Source: SG8-41 sp963802355 (lineage in GTDB: Bacteria > Pseudomonadota > Gammaproteobacteria > Burkholderiales > SG8-41). From it: a stretch of 64,000 nt of DNA. Numbering within the stretch: the first letter of the stretch is position 1; every line of letters begins with the position of its first letter. The translations under genes were made by a program, and so were the position numbers. The DNA is taken from contig CAWDIV010000019.1 of assembly GCA_963802355.1 (NCBI GenBank), positions 372,001-436,000 on the forward strand, written 5' to 3'. Shown one piece after another: positions 25,082 through 33,299 of the stretch. The notes beneath the pieces are model-generated. The model did no database searches, had not been told where the DNA came from, and saw only the letters and a list, made by a program, of their open reading frames with translations.

Positions 25082-25786
25082 ATGCGCGGGCAGAGTCTGA
25101 TAGTCGAAGCGAGGAAGCAGGGCCGAGCCGCGCTCGATGAGCTTGCGGGCAAGCAGCTCCTGGCAGGGTTCGGCGTCGCCGTGCCGAAGTCGGTCGTCGT
25201 CCAGGACGCCGCGCAAGCGGCTGCCGCGTGCGCAGGGCTCGAACTGCCTCTCGTGTTGAAAGTGATATCGCCCGATATCCTGCACAAGAGCGATGTCGGC
25301 GGCGTCAGAACGGGACTCAAGACCGCCGCGGAGATCGAAGGAGCGATCCGCGCCATGATGGCTGAGGATTCGATTGCGAACTCGCGCATCGACGGGTTTC
25401 TGCTCGAGGAAATGGCGCCCGCGGGACAGGAGGTCGTCGTTGGCGGCGTGCGGGACCCGCAGTTCGGACCGCTCATCATGGCGGGGCTGGGCGGCGTGCT
25501 GGTCGAAGTGCTGGGCGATGTTGCATTCCGTATTTGCCCGATCACGCGGCTCGATGCCGAAGAGATGCTCGACGAGCTGAAGGGCGCCCCGCTTTTCAAG
25601 GGGGCGCGCGGACGCAAGCCGGTGTCGCGCACCGCCATTGTCGACGTGCTCCTCAAGGTCGGCGGCGAACGCGGATTGCTCATGACCCACGCGGCCGATA
25701 TCCAGGAAGCGGACATTAACCCGCTAATAGTTTCGGAGTACGGTGCGATGGCGGTGGATGCGCGGTTTATTCTTACAAAGGCGTGA
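25082..25786 (+). CDS. ADP-forming acyl-CoA synthetase, beta (ATP-grasp) subunit
   Basis: 234 aa, matching the ATP-grasp half of NDP-forming acyl-CoA synthetases. Motifs are LAGFGVAVPKSVVVQDA at the start, LPLVLKVISPDILHKSDVGG (nucleotide/phosphate region), VVVGGVRDPQFGPLIMAGLGG and ADINPLIVSEYGAMAVDARF at the end. It pairs with the alpha subunit encoded eleven bases downstream. The reaction is acid + CoA + ATP to acyl-CoA + ADP + Pi, reversible. The split beta-alpha form contrasts with the single-chain enzyme at 56712-58787. Substrate acid unknown. Confidence 0.9.
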   Translation: MRGQSLIVEARKQGRAALDELAGKQLLAGFGVAVPKSVVVQDAAQAAAACAGLELPLVLKVISPDILHKSDVGGVRTGLKTAAEIEGAIRAMMAEDSIANSRIDGFLLEEMAPAGQEVVVGGVRDPQFGPLIMAGLGGVLVEVLGDVAFRICPITRLDAEEMLDELKGAPLFKGARGRKPVSRTAIVDVLLKVGGERGLLMTHAADIQEADINPLIVSEYGAMAVDARFILTKA

Positions 25787-25796
25787 TGGGTGATGA

Positions 25797-27269
25797 GTGA
25801 TGGGTGATAGGCGCGACGCGAGCGTGATCGAGCGATTCAAGCCGCTGTTCGAGCCAAAGACTGTGGCGGTGGTAGGCGCGTCCTCACGCGGAGCGACGCT
25901 ACCGAATATTTTCATCCGACGCATCCGCGAGTTCGGTTTCCAGGGCGCGATCTATCCGATACACCCGTCTGCGGAAGCCATAGACGGGTTGCCCGCCTAC
26001 CGCAGCCTCGCGGACACGCCGGAGCCGGTGGACTATGCATTCATCGCGGTACCTGGAGCGCAGATACCGCCGCTGCTCAAGGCAGCTCGGGGCCGCGTTC
26101 GTTTCGCTCAGGTGATCTCGAGCGGCTTCGGCGAGGTGGACGAAGGAAGGGAACTGCAGGAGCAACTGACCGGCGCGGCTCGGGAAGGCGGAATGCGGCT
26201 GATCGGACCCAACTGTCTCGGTCTGTACAGCCACCGCGGCAGGGTCGCCTTTACCGAGACCTGGCCGCGGGAAGCAGGTCACATCGGCGCCATCTCGCAA
26301 AGCGGCGGCCTCGGCACGGACGTGGTCCGCCGCGGCATCACCCGCGGGCTCAGGTTTTCCGGGGTCGTGACCGTCGGTAATTGCGCCGATGTCGGCCCGA
26401 ATGATCTGCTCGAATACTATCTTGCCGACGATCACACCCGCGTCATCGGGATGTACCTCGAAGCGGCCAGCGACGGGCGGCGGCTGTTCGAGATGCTGCG
26501 CGAGGCGAAGGCGAAGAAGCCGGTCGTCATCTTGAAGGGCGGCCGCACCCGCCTGGGAAGAATGGCGGCCGCATCGCATACGGGATCGCTCGCGGGCGAC
26601 GATCGCGCCTGGGTCGCGCTGTCCCGGCAGACGGGCTGCGTGCTGGTCGAAACGCTCGACGAATACCTGGACGCGCTGCTCGCGTTCCAGACGCTCACGC
26701 CGCAGCCGCGACATCCGACGCGCGAGACGGTGCTCTTCGGTAACGGCGGCGGGGCCAGCGTGCTGGCGACGGATGCTTTCGCCCGATTGGGGCTGGACGT
26801 GTCGCCATTCGGGAAACCGGCCCTGGACGCACTCGCTGCGCTGAGGCTGCCGCCGGGTACCAGTATCACCAACCCGGTGGACACGCCGGTCGGCACGCTG
26901 CAACAGGACGACGGAGGCGTCGCGGAGAGGATACTGGAGGTAGTCTACGGGATAGCCCGGCCGCAGGCGCTCATCATGCATCTCAACCTCTCCGCATTCG
27001 TCGGCCGCACCAAGAGCGACGTTCTAGGCAATTTGATGCAGATCGCGTTGCGAGTGCAATCGCGCTTTCCGGGACAGGCGCATTTCGTGCTGGTGCTGCG
27101 CGCCGATGGCGAGCCCAAGCTCGAGGAGCGCAAGCGGGAATTCCGCGAGAGCGCGGTGGCGCTCGGCATTCCCGTCTACGACGAGCTCGAAAACGCGGCC
27201 CACGCGCTCGCCGCACTCGCGGCCCACGAGCGCTTTCTCTTTTCTAGAGGCGTGAATCGTGACTCGTGA
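25797..27269 (+). CDS. ADP-forming acyl-CoA synthetase, alpha (CoA-binding and ligase) subunit
   Basis: 490 aa. An N-terminal Rossmann CoA-binding domain (PKTVAVVGASSRGATLPNIF, residues about 19-38) is followed by succinyl-CoA-ligase-like domains: LIGPNCLGLYSHRG, AISQSGGLGTDVVRRG and ILKGGRTRLGRMAAASHTGS, the last carrying the probable phosphohistidine. FGNGGGASVLATDAFARLG begins the next domain. The start lies inside a GTGATGGGTGATGAG-type repeat, with GTG 25797 or ATG 25800 both possible and a GTG at 25824 as another option. It follows the beta gene, so one operon. Confidence 0.9.
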   Translation: MMGDRRDASVIERFKPLFEPKTVAVVGASSRGATLPNIFIRRIREFGFQGAIYPIHPSAEAIDGLPAYRSLADTPEPVDYAFIAVPGAQIPPLLKAARGRVRFAQVISSGFGEVDEGRELQEQLTGAAREGGMRLIGPNCLGLYSHRGRVAFTETWPREAGHIGAISQSGGLGTDVVRRGITRGLRFSGVVTVGNCADVGPNDLLEYYLADDHTRVIGMYLEAASDGRRLFEMLREAKAKKPVVILKGGRTRLGRMAAASHTGSLAGDDRAWVALSRQTGCVLVETLDEYLDALLAFQTLTPQPRHPTRETVLFGNGGGASVLATDAFARLGLDVSPFGKPALDALAALRLPPGTSITNPVDTPVGTLQQDDGGVAERILEVVYGIARPQALIMHLNLSAFVGRTKSDVLGNLMQIALRVQSRFPGQAHFVLVLRADGEPKLEERKREFRESAVALGIPVYDELENAAHALAALAAHERFLFSRGVNRDS

Positions 27270-27350
27270 TTCGTGACTCGTGACTCGACCGCACCGCTGG
27301 AAAGCTTGCTAAGCTCTGTCTAAATACCAGTCACCAGTCACGAGTCACAC
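27250..27350. repeat. Heptamer repeats (CGTGACT type)
   Basis: CGTGAATCGTGACTCGTGAT continues with TCGTGACTCGTGACTCG; a complementary CCAGTCACCAGTCACGAGTC lies at 27328-27347. They flank the short gap before the iron-ADH-family gene. Confidence 0.7.
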
Positions 27351-27354
27351 CTTC

Positions 27355-28563
27355 ATGTACCAGACCGATTTTCGCGCGGTGCATTACCCGTACCGGCTTT
27401 ACACCGGCAAAAATGCACTCGACAGACTGCCCGACGAAGTGGCGCGGTGCAAGTCGCGGCGCGCGTTCGTCGTCTGCGGCCGCACCGTGTCGCGCAAGAC
27501 CCCGCTCATCTCGCACCTCCGTGGGTTGCTCGGCGAGTCGTGCGCCGGCTTTTTCGACGAGATCGACAAGGACACTTCGCGCTCTTCGGTGGTGCGAGCG
27601 ACGGAAGCCGCGCGCGCGGCGCAGGCGGACCTCGTCATCGGCGTCGGCGCTGGCAGCGTAATCCAGGGCGCCCGCATCGTCACCATCCTCCTCGCCGAGA
27701 AGCGCCCGATCGAGGATTTGATTACCAAGTATCCCGAGCACGGCCCCGCGATAAGCGCGCGGTTGATCGAGCCGAAGTTGCCCATAATTAATGTTCTCAC
27801 TGCGCCGACGACAGCGCAGAATCGGGCGGGTTCGAGGATGAAAGACGATGAAACTGCCCGCGGCATGGAGTTTTTCGATCCCAAGACGCGGCCGGCAGCG
27901 ATATTCTGGGACGAGGACGCACTCCTCACCGCACCGGTGCAACTCATTCGCACCGGTGCCGCGAGCGTTTACGCGCGTGCCGTCATGAACCTGGGCGGAC
28001 TCGAAATCAACCCGTTGGTCGAAGGAGACCGGCTGCAGGCGTACCGGCTTGCCGCAGGGGCGCTCCCGCGCATCGCCGATCCCGCCGATCCCGGGCCGCG
28101 ATACGAGTTGTGCGCCGTGACATTGCTCCAGAACCGCGAAAACGACGACGGCGGCGCGCAGTTCGAGCGCCTGTGGGCCGTGCGCGTGGCTTACGCGCTT
28201 TCGACGGCGCTCATCAGCATCTGCGCGCACGTGGGCCAGGGCGAAGCCTACAGCGCGCTTATGGGCACCGTAACGCGGCGGCTCGGCGCTCGTGATCCGG
28301 AGGCGATGGCGCGCATCGCGCAGGCGCTTGGCGTCTGGGAAGCGGGCTTTGCGCCCGTCCAGGCGCCGCAGCGCGTGGCCGACAAGCTCGAGGCGACTTT
28401 CCGCTCGATCGGCATGCCGACGCGCCTTTCGGAACTCAATATCGACCGTGCCGCGTTACCGCGGCTGGTCGAGCACTCGCTAACCAACTTCAACGCCGAC
28501 CCCAAGCGGGAGTTCGCTCGGGAGCGAGGGACGCTGGAAGAGGTTCTAACGGCAGCGTGGTGA
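27355..28563 (+). CDS. Iron-containing alcohol dehydrogenase superfamily protein, metal site altered
   Basis: 402 aa. The N-terminal dinucleotide domain is recognisable: FVVCGRTVSRKTP, DLVIGVGAGSVIQGAR (the GGGS-type loop) and LTAPTTAQNRAGSRM (the usual TTAGTGSE region, degenerate). The C-terminal metal domain is odd. Where active members have DALTHA the sequence reads AASVYA, so the first Asp and His ligands appear lost; only AHVGQGEAY keeps a possible last His. It may use no iron or catalyse something else, like maleylacetate-reductase-like outliers. It follows the split acyl-CoA synthetase genes and precedes a Bug receptor. Function unknown. Confidence 0.75.
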   Translation: MYQTDFRAVHYPYRLYTGKNALDRLPDEVARCKSRRAFVVCGRTVSRKTPLISHLRGLLGESCAGFFDEIDKDTSRSSVVRATEAARAAQADLVIGVGAGSVIQGARIVTILLAEKRPIEDLITKYPEHGPAISARLIEPKLPIINVLTAPTTAQNRAGSRMKDDETARGMEFFDPKTRPAAIFWDEDALLTAPVQLIRTGAASVYARAVMNLGGLEINPLVEGDRLQAYRLAAGALPRIADPADPGPRYELCAVTLLQNRENDDGGAQFERLWAVRVAYALSTALISICAHVGQGEAYSALMGTVTRRLGARDPEAMARIAQALGVWEAGFAPVQAPQRVADKLEATFRSIGMPTRLSELNIDRAALPRLVEHSLTNFNADPKREFARERGTLEEVLTAAW

Positions 28564-28610
28564 GCACAACATCTGTACGATTTTCGCCGGCGGTACCAGC
28601 GTCCCTAAAA

Positions 28611-28624
28611 TGGAAAACATTTCA
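28611..28624. promoter_or_regulatory. TGGAAAACATTTCA, candidate IclR-type operator before a Bug receptor
   Basis: Imperfect palindrome matching 12 of 14 bases of the site at 10392-10405. It is 34 bases before the receptor ATG, in a repressor-like position. The IclR gene at 3578-4381 is the only IclR gene in the window, but any relative could bind. Confidence 0.4.
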
Positions 28625-28657
28625 AACATCCGCTGGCGAAATTATAGGAGGAAACAA

Positions 28658-29623
28658 ATGAAAGTTCTGATCGGGCTTCTGTTATGCGCAGGATGCGCCG
28701 CAGGCACGCATTGCGCATGGGCGCAGAGCTATCCGGCCAAGCCCGTCCGGATGATCGTCGGGTTCGCCGCGGGCAGCACCACCGATCTCATCGGCCGCGT
28801 CATCGCGCAGAAGATGAGCGAAGGACTCGGGCAGTCGGTGATCATGGAGAATCGACCCGGAGCCGGCTCCAATATCGCCTACGAGGTAGTCTCCAAGGCG
28901 CAGCCCGACGGCTACACGCTCGTGATCGCAAATGCCGGGATCGCCACCGGCGCCACCGCGTATGCCAAGCTGAATTTCAATGCACTGCGCGATTTTGCAC
29001 CGGTGTCGCAGGTGAGCTCCACACCCCACCTCCTGGTTATCCATCCATCGCTGCCGGTGAAAACGGTGAAGGAGCTCACCGCGTTCGCCAAAGCGCGGCC
29101 GGGCGAGTTGAATTTCGCCTCGACCGGCCACGGCAACTCCGATCACATGGCGGCAGCGTTGTATCTCTTCATGACCGGACTCGATATGGTTCATGTGACA
29201 TACAAGGGCGGCCCGCAAGCCTCGGGCGACGTGCTGACGGGCCAGGTCGCGCTGTACTTCTCGGGGATGCCGGTCGGGATGCCGCTGGCGAAAGCCGGGA
29301 AGCTGAGGGCCTTGGCTGTGACCAACGCGAAGCGCTCTCCCGCGGCGCCGGACATTCCCACCATGGACGAGGCGGGAATCAAGGGCTATGAGCACAGCCT
29401 GTGGGCCATGCTGATGGTGCCGGCGGCGACGCCGAAAGACGTCATCGCGAGACTGCACCGCGAAGCGGCGCGGGCTGTGGAGTCGGCCGATGTGCGTGAC
29501 CGGCTCGCGAACATGGGCGTGGAGGCGGTCGGCACCACGCCCGATCAGGCGGGCGCGTACCTCAGGAGCGAGATCGCAAAATATGCGAAGGTGGTGAAAG
29601 CAATCGGGCTGAGGATAGAGTAA
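28658..29623 (+). CDS. Bug family (TctC) periplasmic carboxylate receptor
   Basis: 321 aa solute-binding protein of the tripartite tricarboxylate transporter/Bug type. The start is the ATG at 28658 behind AGGAGGA; the upstream frame extension is not needed. A signal peptide (MKVLIGLLLCAGCAAG to AWAQ, residues 1-23) is followed by the mature SYPAKPVRMIVGFAAGSTTD. Bug hallmarks are IMENRPGAGSNIAYE, PDGYTLVIAN, HPSLPVKTVKELTAFAKARP and VHVTYKGGPQA. It follows the Fe-ADH-like gene. No TctA/TctB permease gene is in the window, so it may use a remote permease or act as a sensor. Confidence 0.93.
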   Translation: MKVLIGLLLCAGCAAGTHCAWAQSYPAKPVRMIVGFAAGSTTDLIGRVIAQKMSEGLGQSVIMENRPGAGSNIAYEVVSKAQPDGYTLVIANAGIATGATAYAKLNFNALRDFAPVSQVSSTPHLLVIHPSLPVKTVKELTAFAKARPGELNFASTGHGNSDHMAAALYLFMTGLDMVHVTYKGGPQASGDVLTGQVALYFSGMPVGMPLAKAGKLRALAVTNAKRSPAAPDIPTMDEAGIKGYEHSLWAMLMVPAATPKDVIARLHREAARAVESADVRDRLANMGVEAVGTTPDQAGAYLRSEIAKYAKVVKAIGLRIE

Positions 29624-29723
29624 TACGTCACGGTCAACGGGATGCGCCGTGTCAACACCACGGGGTGTAGGCGCGTTGATATGGAGGCAAGGGAACCCCT
29701 TCCTACCACAGGAGACGACTCAA

Positions 29724-30050
29724 GTGAAGTTCAGGATGACCTTAATCGCTTTCGTAATTACGGCAATGCCGTGCCTGGTGCTCGCTCAGGGCACGCCTTC
29801 CACGCCGGGCATCGACAAGCGGCAGGCAGAACAGCAGAAAAGCATCGGCGAAGGCGCGAAATCCGGCCAGCTTACCGACAAGGAAGCGAAGCGGTTGCAG
29901 AAAGGCGAGAAGCGCGTGCAGAAGATGGAAGACAAGGCGGTCGCCGACGGCAAGGTGACAAAAAAAGAAGGGAAGAAGATCGAGCACACGCAGGACCAGC
30001 AGAGTAAGAAGATCGCCCGCGAACGGAGCGACAAACAAACGGTGAAGTAA
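29724..30050 (+). CDS. Small secreted Lys-rich protein of unknown function
   Basis: 108 aa from GTG 29724, chosen because AGGAG lies nine bases upstream and the protein then begins with a clear signal peptide (MKFRMTLIAFVITAMPCLVLAQ). The mature part is charged and helical: STPGIDKRQAEQQKSIGEGA, SGQLTDKEAKRLQKGEKRVQ, DKAVADGKVTKKEGKKIEHT. The spacing GxLTxxEAxRL then GxVTxxE looks like two related helical segments, similar to small periplasmic proteins seen in Burkholderiales. No known domain can be named. Transcribed alone, with a strong hairpin after it. Confidence 0.75.
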   Translation: MKFRMTLIAFVITAMPCLVLAQGTPSTPGIDKRQAEQQKSIGEGAKSGQLTDKEAKRLQKGEKRVQKMEDKAVADGKVTKKEGKKIEHTQDQQSKKIARERSDKQTVK

Positions 30051-30069
30051 CTCTGTCCAAGTTTGCTCG

Positions 30070-30098
30070 GTAACGGCCGCGCCCATCGCGGCCGTTAC
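30070..30098. terminator. Perfect 12-bp stem-loop between convergent genes
   Basis: GTAACGGCCGCG (30070-30081) and CGCGGCCGTTAC (30087-30098) with a CCCAT loop. It sits between the small secreted protein gene and the converging SDR relic and could serve both; T-tracts are weak. Confidence 0.65.
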
Positions 30099-30115
30099 TC
30101 ATTACGGCGGCAACC

Positions 30116-30618
30116 TCAGTACGCCGACCGTCCGCCGTCCGCCGGTATGGCAGCCCCGGTGATCATGCGCGATTCATCCGACGCCAGGAACAAGGCGATG
30201 TTGGCAATGTCCACCGGCTGGCCCAGCCAGAATGGATAGTCCTTGACTCGTTCCGCGGCACGCTGGCGATCGACAATACTGCCTCCACCTCTGCCGTCCA
30301 CCCCATACTTCATCACGTTTCTTTCGGTCTGGATCCGCCCGGCGCAGCACAGTTGAAAAGAACATCCAGCTTGCCGAACTTCCGCATTCCCTGCTCCAGC
30401 GCTGCTCTCACGCTCTCTTCCTGCGTCACATCGGTACGAATGAAGAGAGCCTGCCGCCCCAGCTCATGCAGCGCCTTTTCCGTGGCCAGACCGGCCTCCT
30501 CGTTGATATCCGCAAGGACGGTCCCCGCTCCTTCCCGCGAAAAGAGATCCGCGGCCACGCGCGCGATGCCCGCACCGGCGCCCGTGATGAAAGCAACCCT
30601 GCTGTCCAGTCTTCCCAT
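30116..30618 (-). pseudogene. Short-chain dehydrogenase/reductase relic with internal deletion
   Basis: Two fragments in different frames. 30313-30618 gives the Rossmann N-terminus: GRLDSRVAFITGAGAGIARV, ADINEEAG and DVLFNCAAPGG. 30116-30316 gives MKYGV...GGGSIV and then the C-terminal ERVKDYPFWLGQPVDIANIA with ITGAAIPADGG. The middle of a normal 250-aa SDR, including the catalytic Ser and Tyr-xxx-Lys, is missing, and the join near 30313 is also out of frame. It starts three bases after the deacetylase stop, so it was in that operon. It cannot be an active SDR as read. Confidence 0.85.
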
Positions 30619-30621
30619 GGC

Positions 30622-31479
30622 TCAGTTTGCCGCGGTGCGTTGCTGCGGGTGGCGCGCTTCGAACTCCCTGCACGCCGATTCCATCGTCGTGAAGGTCGCG
30701 CCGCCATCCTTAAGATGCTTCAGCAGCTTCTCCAGGATCATCATTCGGTATCCGCGCCCGATAACGAAGGGATGGAATGTGTAGGTGAGCACGCCCCAGT
30801 CGACTGCCTTCCTCATGTATTCGAACTCACTCACCCAGTTATCCAGGACCAGGTTCGCGTTCTGCAGGCCGGGGAGCAGAGACTCCCTGGTGCGGACATA
30901 CTCGAAGTGCGGATAATCGTCCAATGACCAGCTTATCGGCATCTCGATCAGCTTCGTCGGCTGGCCGAATGCCACGGGTTTCTCGAGCTCAATCACGTCG
31001 CCGCGGCGTACGCGGTAGGGCAGGTAGTCATGCCCCATCATCGAGCTGTCGTACATGAAACCGTGATTCAGCAACAGCTCGACCGAGAACGCGCTCAAGT
31101 CCCACGAAGGAGAGCGGTAGCCGCGGGCATAGCTGCCGGTCAATGATCTGATCTGCTCGTTGGCCCGCGTCAATTCTTCCTCTTCCTGCTCGCGCGTCAG
31201 GGTGGCCGGCGGGCGATGCGTCCAGCCGTGGTGACCGATCTCGCATCCGGCGTCTGCGACCATGCGGGATTCCGCGGGATAGGTCTCCATGGTATGGCCG
31301 GGTATAAAAAAACTGGCGGGCACGCGGTACTCGTCCAGGAGCTTCAGAATGCGCGGCACTGCCACGGCGCCGAACTCGCCGCGGGAAATCGGCGTCGGGC
31401 TCACCATCCCGCGCGCGATGAAGCCAGACATCGCGTCGAAATCGAACGTGATGCAGACGAGGTGTCTTTTCTCCGCCAT
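30622..31479 (-). CDS. Polysaccharide deacetylase (NodB-homology) family protein
   Basis: 285 aa, no signal peptide. NodB-domain features are TFDFDAMSGF (catalytic and metal Asp), FFIPGHTMETYP, CEIGHHGWTHR (the metal-binding HxxxH), RGYRSPSWDLSAFS and the late TYTFHPFVIGRG with the final His. Cytoplasmic members like this act on small N-acyl or amide compounds (for example allantoin-type hydrolysis) rather than on cell-wall glycans. The stop is followed after three bases by the SDR relic, so the pair formed an operon. Substrate unknown. Confidence 0.88.
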   Translation of the reverse strand: MAEKRHLVCITFDFDAMSGFIARGMVSPTPISRGEFGAVAVPRILKLLDEYRVPASFFIPGHTMETYPAESRMVADAGCEIGHHGWTHRPPATLTREQEEEELTRANEQIRSLTGSYARGYRSPSWDLSAFSVELLLNHGFMYDSSMMGHDYLPYRVRRGDVIELEKPVAFGQPTKLIEMPISWSLDDYPHFEYVRTRESLLPGLQNANLVLDNWVSEFEYMRKAVDWGVLTYTFHPFVIGRGYRMMILEKLLKHLKDGGATFTTMESACREFEARHPQQRTAAN

Positions 31480-31544
31480 ATGCCACGTCCTTTGTGATCA
31501 CTACTCGGGCTCAATGTGAGCATCGTGCACGAACCGGGCGAATT

Positions 31545-32357
31545 TCATGAGCTCGGCCTTCGCTTCAGGAGAAAACGCCTGTAGTCCGCCGCACACCTGT
31601 CGGGCACCGCATCGGTGATGTTGTGCGGCAGGCCCTCGTACACGATGAACTCGCAGTCGGGGATCCTGTCGGGCAACGCGCGGTACTGGTCCACGGTGTG
31701 TATCGGATCACCGCCCGGCGCCACCGCAAGCGTCGGGCAGCCTATGCGGTGCAGATCCGCAACGAAATCGAAGCTGCGCATCATCGGAACGAACCGCTCG
31801 AGCGCGGCGACCGAGGTGCGCGCCGACTCGGCGATGAACCAGTCTACGAATCCGGGCTGCGCCGACTTGAGATCCACGCGGTCGGCGATCGTATCGCGCA
31901 GGAATGCGGCCAGCCCTTGGTCGCCTATCTTTTTCACCCAGGAATTCTGATCCTGCAGGGCGTGCTTGATGCCACCGGTGCAGGCAAAAGCGCCCAAGCT
32001 CAACACGCGGTCGGGATAGTCGATAGCTGTTTTGGCGGCGACGGTGGAGCCTGCCGATGACCCCGCGACATGGAATTGCCGTGCATCGAGATGATCGGCG
32101 AGCTCGACGACGTCCTGCGCGAGGCGTTCTACGGTCAATTGAGCGGAGTCTGGAAGCGGAGTCGCTCCATGGCCGCGCATATCGATGCGCACTACGCGGA
32201 ACTCGCGCGCCAGCTGCGGCACCCAGGCATAGAAGCGGACCGAGCTGCCCATTGCCGCGTGCACGAGGATGACGGTATCGGCGGGCCGCCACGGATCAGC
32301 GTAGTCATCGAGCGCGTAGGCAATCTCCAATCCGTCCGACGCTTTGAACCTGTTCAT
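31545..32357 (-). CDS. Alpha/beta hydrolase, downstream member of a tandem pair
   Basis: 270 aa. The start is the ATG at 32355-32357, which overlaps the TGA of the preceding paralogue as ATGA, so translation is coupled; the longer frame upstream is spurious. Fold motifs are ILVHAAMGSS (oxyanion region), VRIDMRGHGATPLP, the nucleophile elbow VAGSSAGSTVA, a Gly/Asp loop VAPGGDPIHTVDQY and the catalytic His in EGLPHNITDAVPDRCAADYR. Close in sequence to the upstream neighbour throughout (ASDGLxxxYAxDDxxDPWRP). Ester, lactone or C-C hydrolase; substrate not evident. Confidence 0.9.
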   Translation of the reverse strand: MNRFKASDGLEIAYALDDYADPWRPADTVILVHAAMGSSVRFYAWVPQLAREFRVVRIDMRGHGATPLPDSAQLTVERLAQDVVELADHLDARQFHVAGSSAGSTVAAKTAIDYPDRVLSLGAFACTGGIKHALQDQNSWVKKIGDQGLAAFLRDTIADRVDLKSAQPGFVDWFIAESARTSVAALERFVPMMRSFDFVADLHRIGCPTLAVAPGGDPIHTVDQYRALPDRIPDCEFIVYEGLPHNITDAVPDRCAADYRRFLLKRRPSS

Positions 32358-33160
32358 GACGCGCGATGCTTCAGAAGAAAGCGCAGGAGGTCTTCCGCAC
32401 AGCGCTCGGGCACAGAATCGGTGATGTTGTGCGGCAGGCCTTCGTAGACGATGAACTCGCAATGCGGCACGTGTTTCTTGTAGACCTCGTACTGGCCGGG
32501 CGCGCCGAGCGGATCATGTCCCGGGACGACGTTGAGCATAGGGCATTTGATCTCGTGCAGCCGTTCGGTCTGATCGACGTCCTTCATCATCGGCCCGAAC
32601 CGGTAGAACAGCTCCGCGTTCGTTTTTGCCGACTCTTCGATGAACCACTTGAGAAAGCCCGCATCCACAACGTTCGGGAACCGCTCGTGTATCGTTTCCT
32701 CGAGAAAGCCCCGCATGCCCTTCGCGCGTATATGGTTCACCCATTTGTTCATGTCGATGAGCGAATTCTTGAGTCCCGGCGTCGACGCGAAATTGGTGAG
32801 CGTCTTGATGCGGTTCGGGAAATCGAGCGTCGTCTGTATCGAGACGATCGCGCCGGCAGACGAGCCCGCGAGGTGGAACTGCTTGCAACCCAGGTGATCG
32901 GCGAGCTCGACCACGTCCCGCGCAAGGCGGGTTATCGACAGTTGATCGGGACCGGGAATCGCGGTTTCACCGTGACCACGCATGTCGGGCCGCACGACAC
33001 GAAAGTGCCGCGACAGTGTCGGCACCCACTTGTACAGACGCCGCGAGCTGCCCATTCCCGCATGTATGAGTATCAGCGTTTCCTGCGGACGCCAGGGATC
33101 GCTGAAATCGTCGACGGCGTACCTGAGCTTGAGCCCGTCGCTCGCGGTCAATTCGTGCAT
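32354..33160 (-). CDS. Alpha/beta hydrolase, upstream member of a tandem pair
   Basis: 268 aa from the Met at 33160, set by alignment to the paralogue downstream (MHELTASDGLKLRYAVDDFS); a Met six codons further up (33178) is possible and neither has a good ribosome site. The nucleophile elbow is LAGSSAGAIVS; HAGMGSSRRL, RPDMRGHGETAIPG, VVPGHDPLG and EGLPHNITDSVPERC complete the fold. Its stop overlaps the next start. The strand-sharing pair looks like a recent tandem duplication, parallel to a second unrelated pair at 39424-41424. Confidence 0.88.
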   Translation of the reverse strand: MHELTASDGLKLRYAVDDFSDPWRPQETLILIHAGMGSSRRLYKWVPTLSRHFRVVRPDMRGHGETAIPGPDQLSITRLARDVVELADHLGCKQFHLAGSSAGAIVSIQTTLDFPNRIKTLTNFASTPGLKNSLIDMNKWVNHIRAKGMRGFLEETIHERFPNVVDAGFLKWFIEESAKTNAELFYRFGPMMKDVDQTERLHEIKCPMLNVVPGHDPLGAPGQYEVYKKHVPHCEFIVYEGLPHNITDSVPERCAEDLLRFLLKHRAS

Positions 33161-33299
33161 CCTGGAAGACAATGCCATCCCCCGATTCTGTTCGCGTGGA
33201 AAATAGCGGTAATTCTCGCTCGAGACGCCGGACATGCGCCCCAAGGTCCGCAGCGCGGAACCCATTTACTCTCGTGCTATCCTCGGAAGCCTTGGAATT

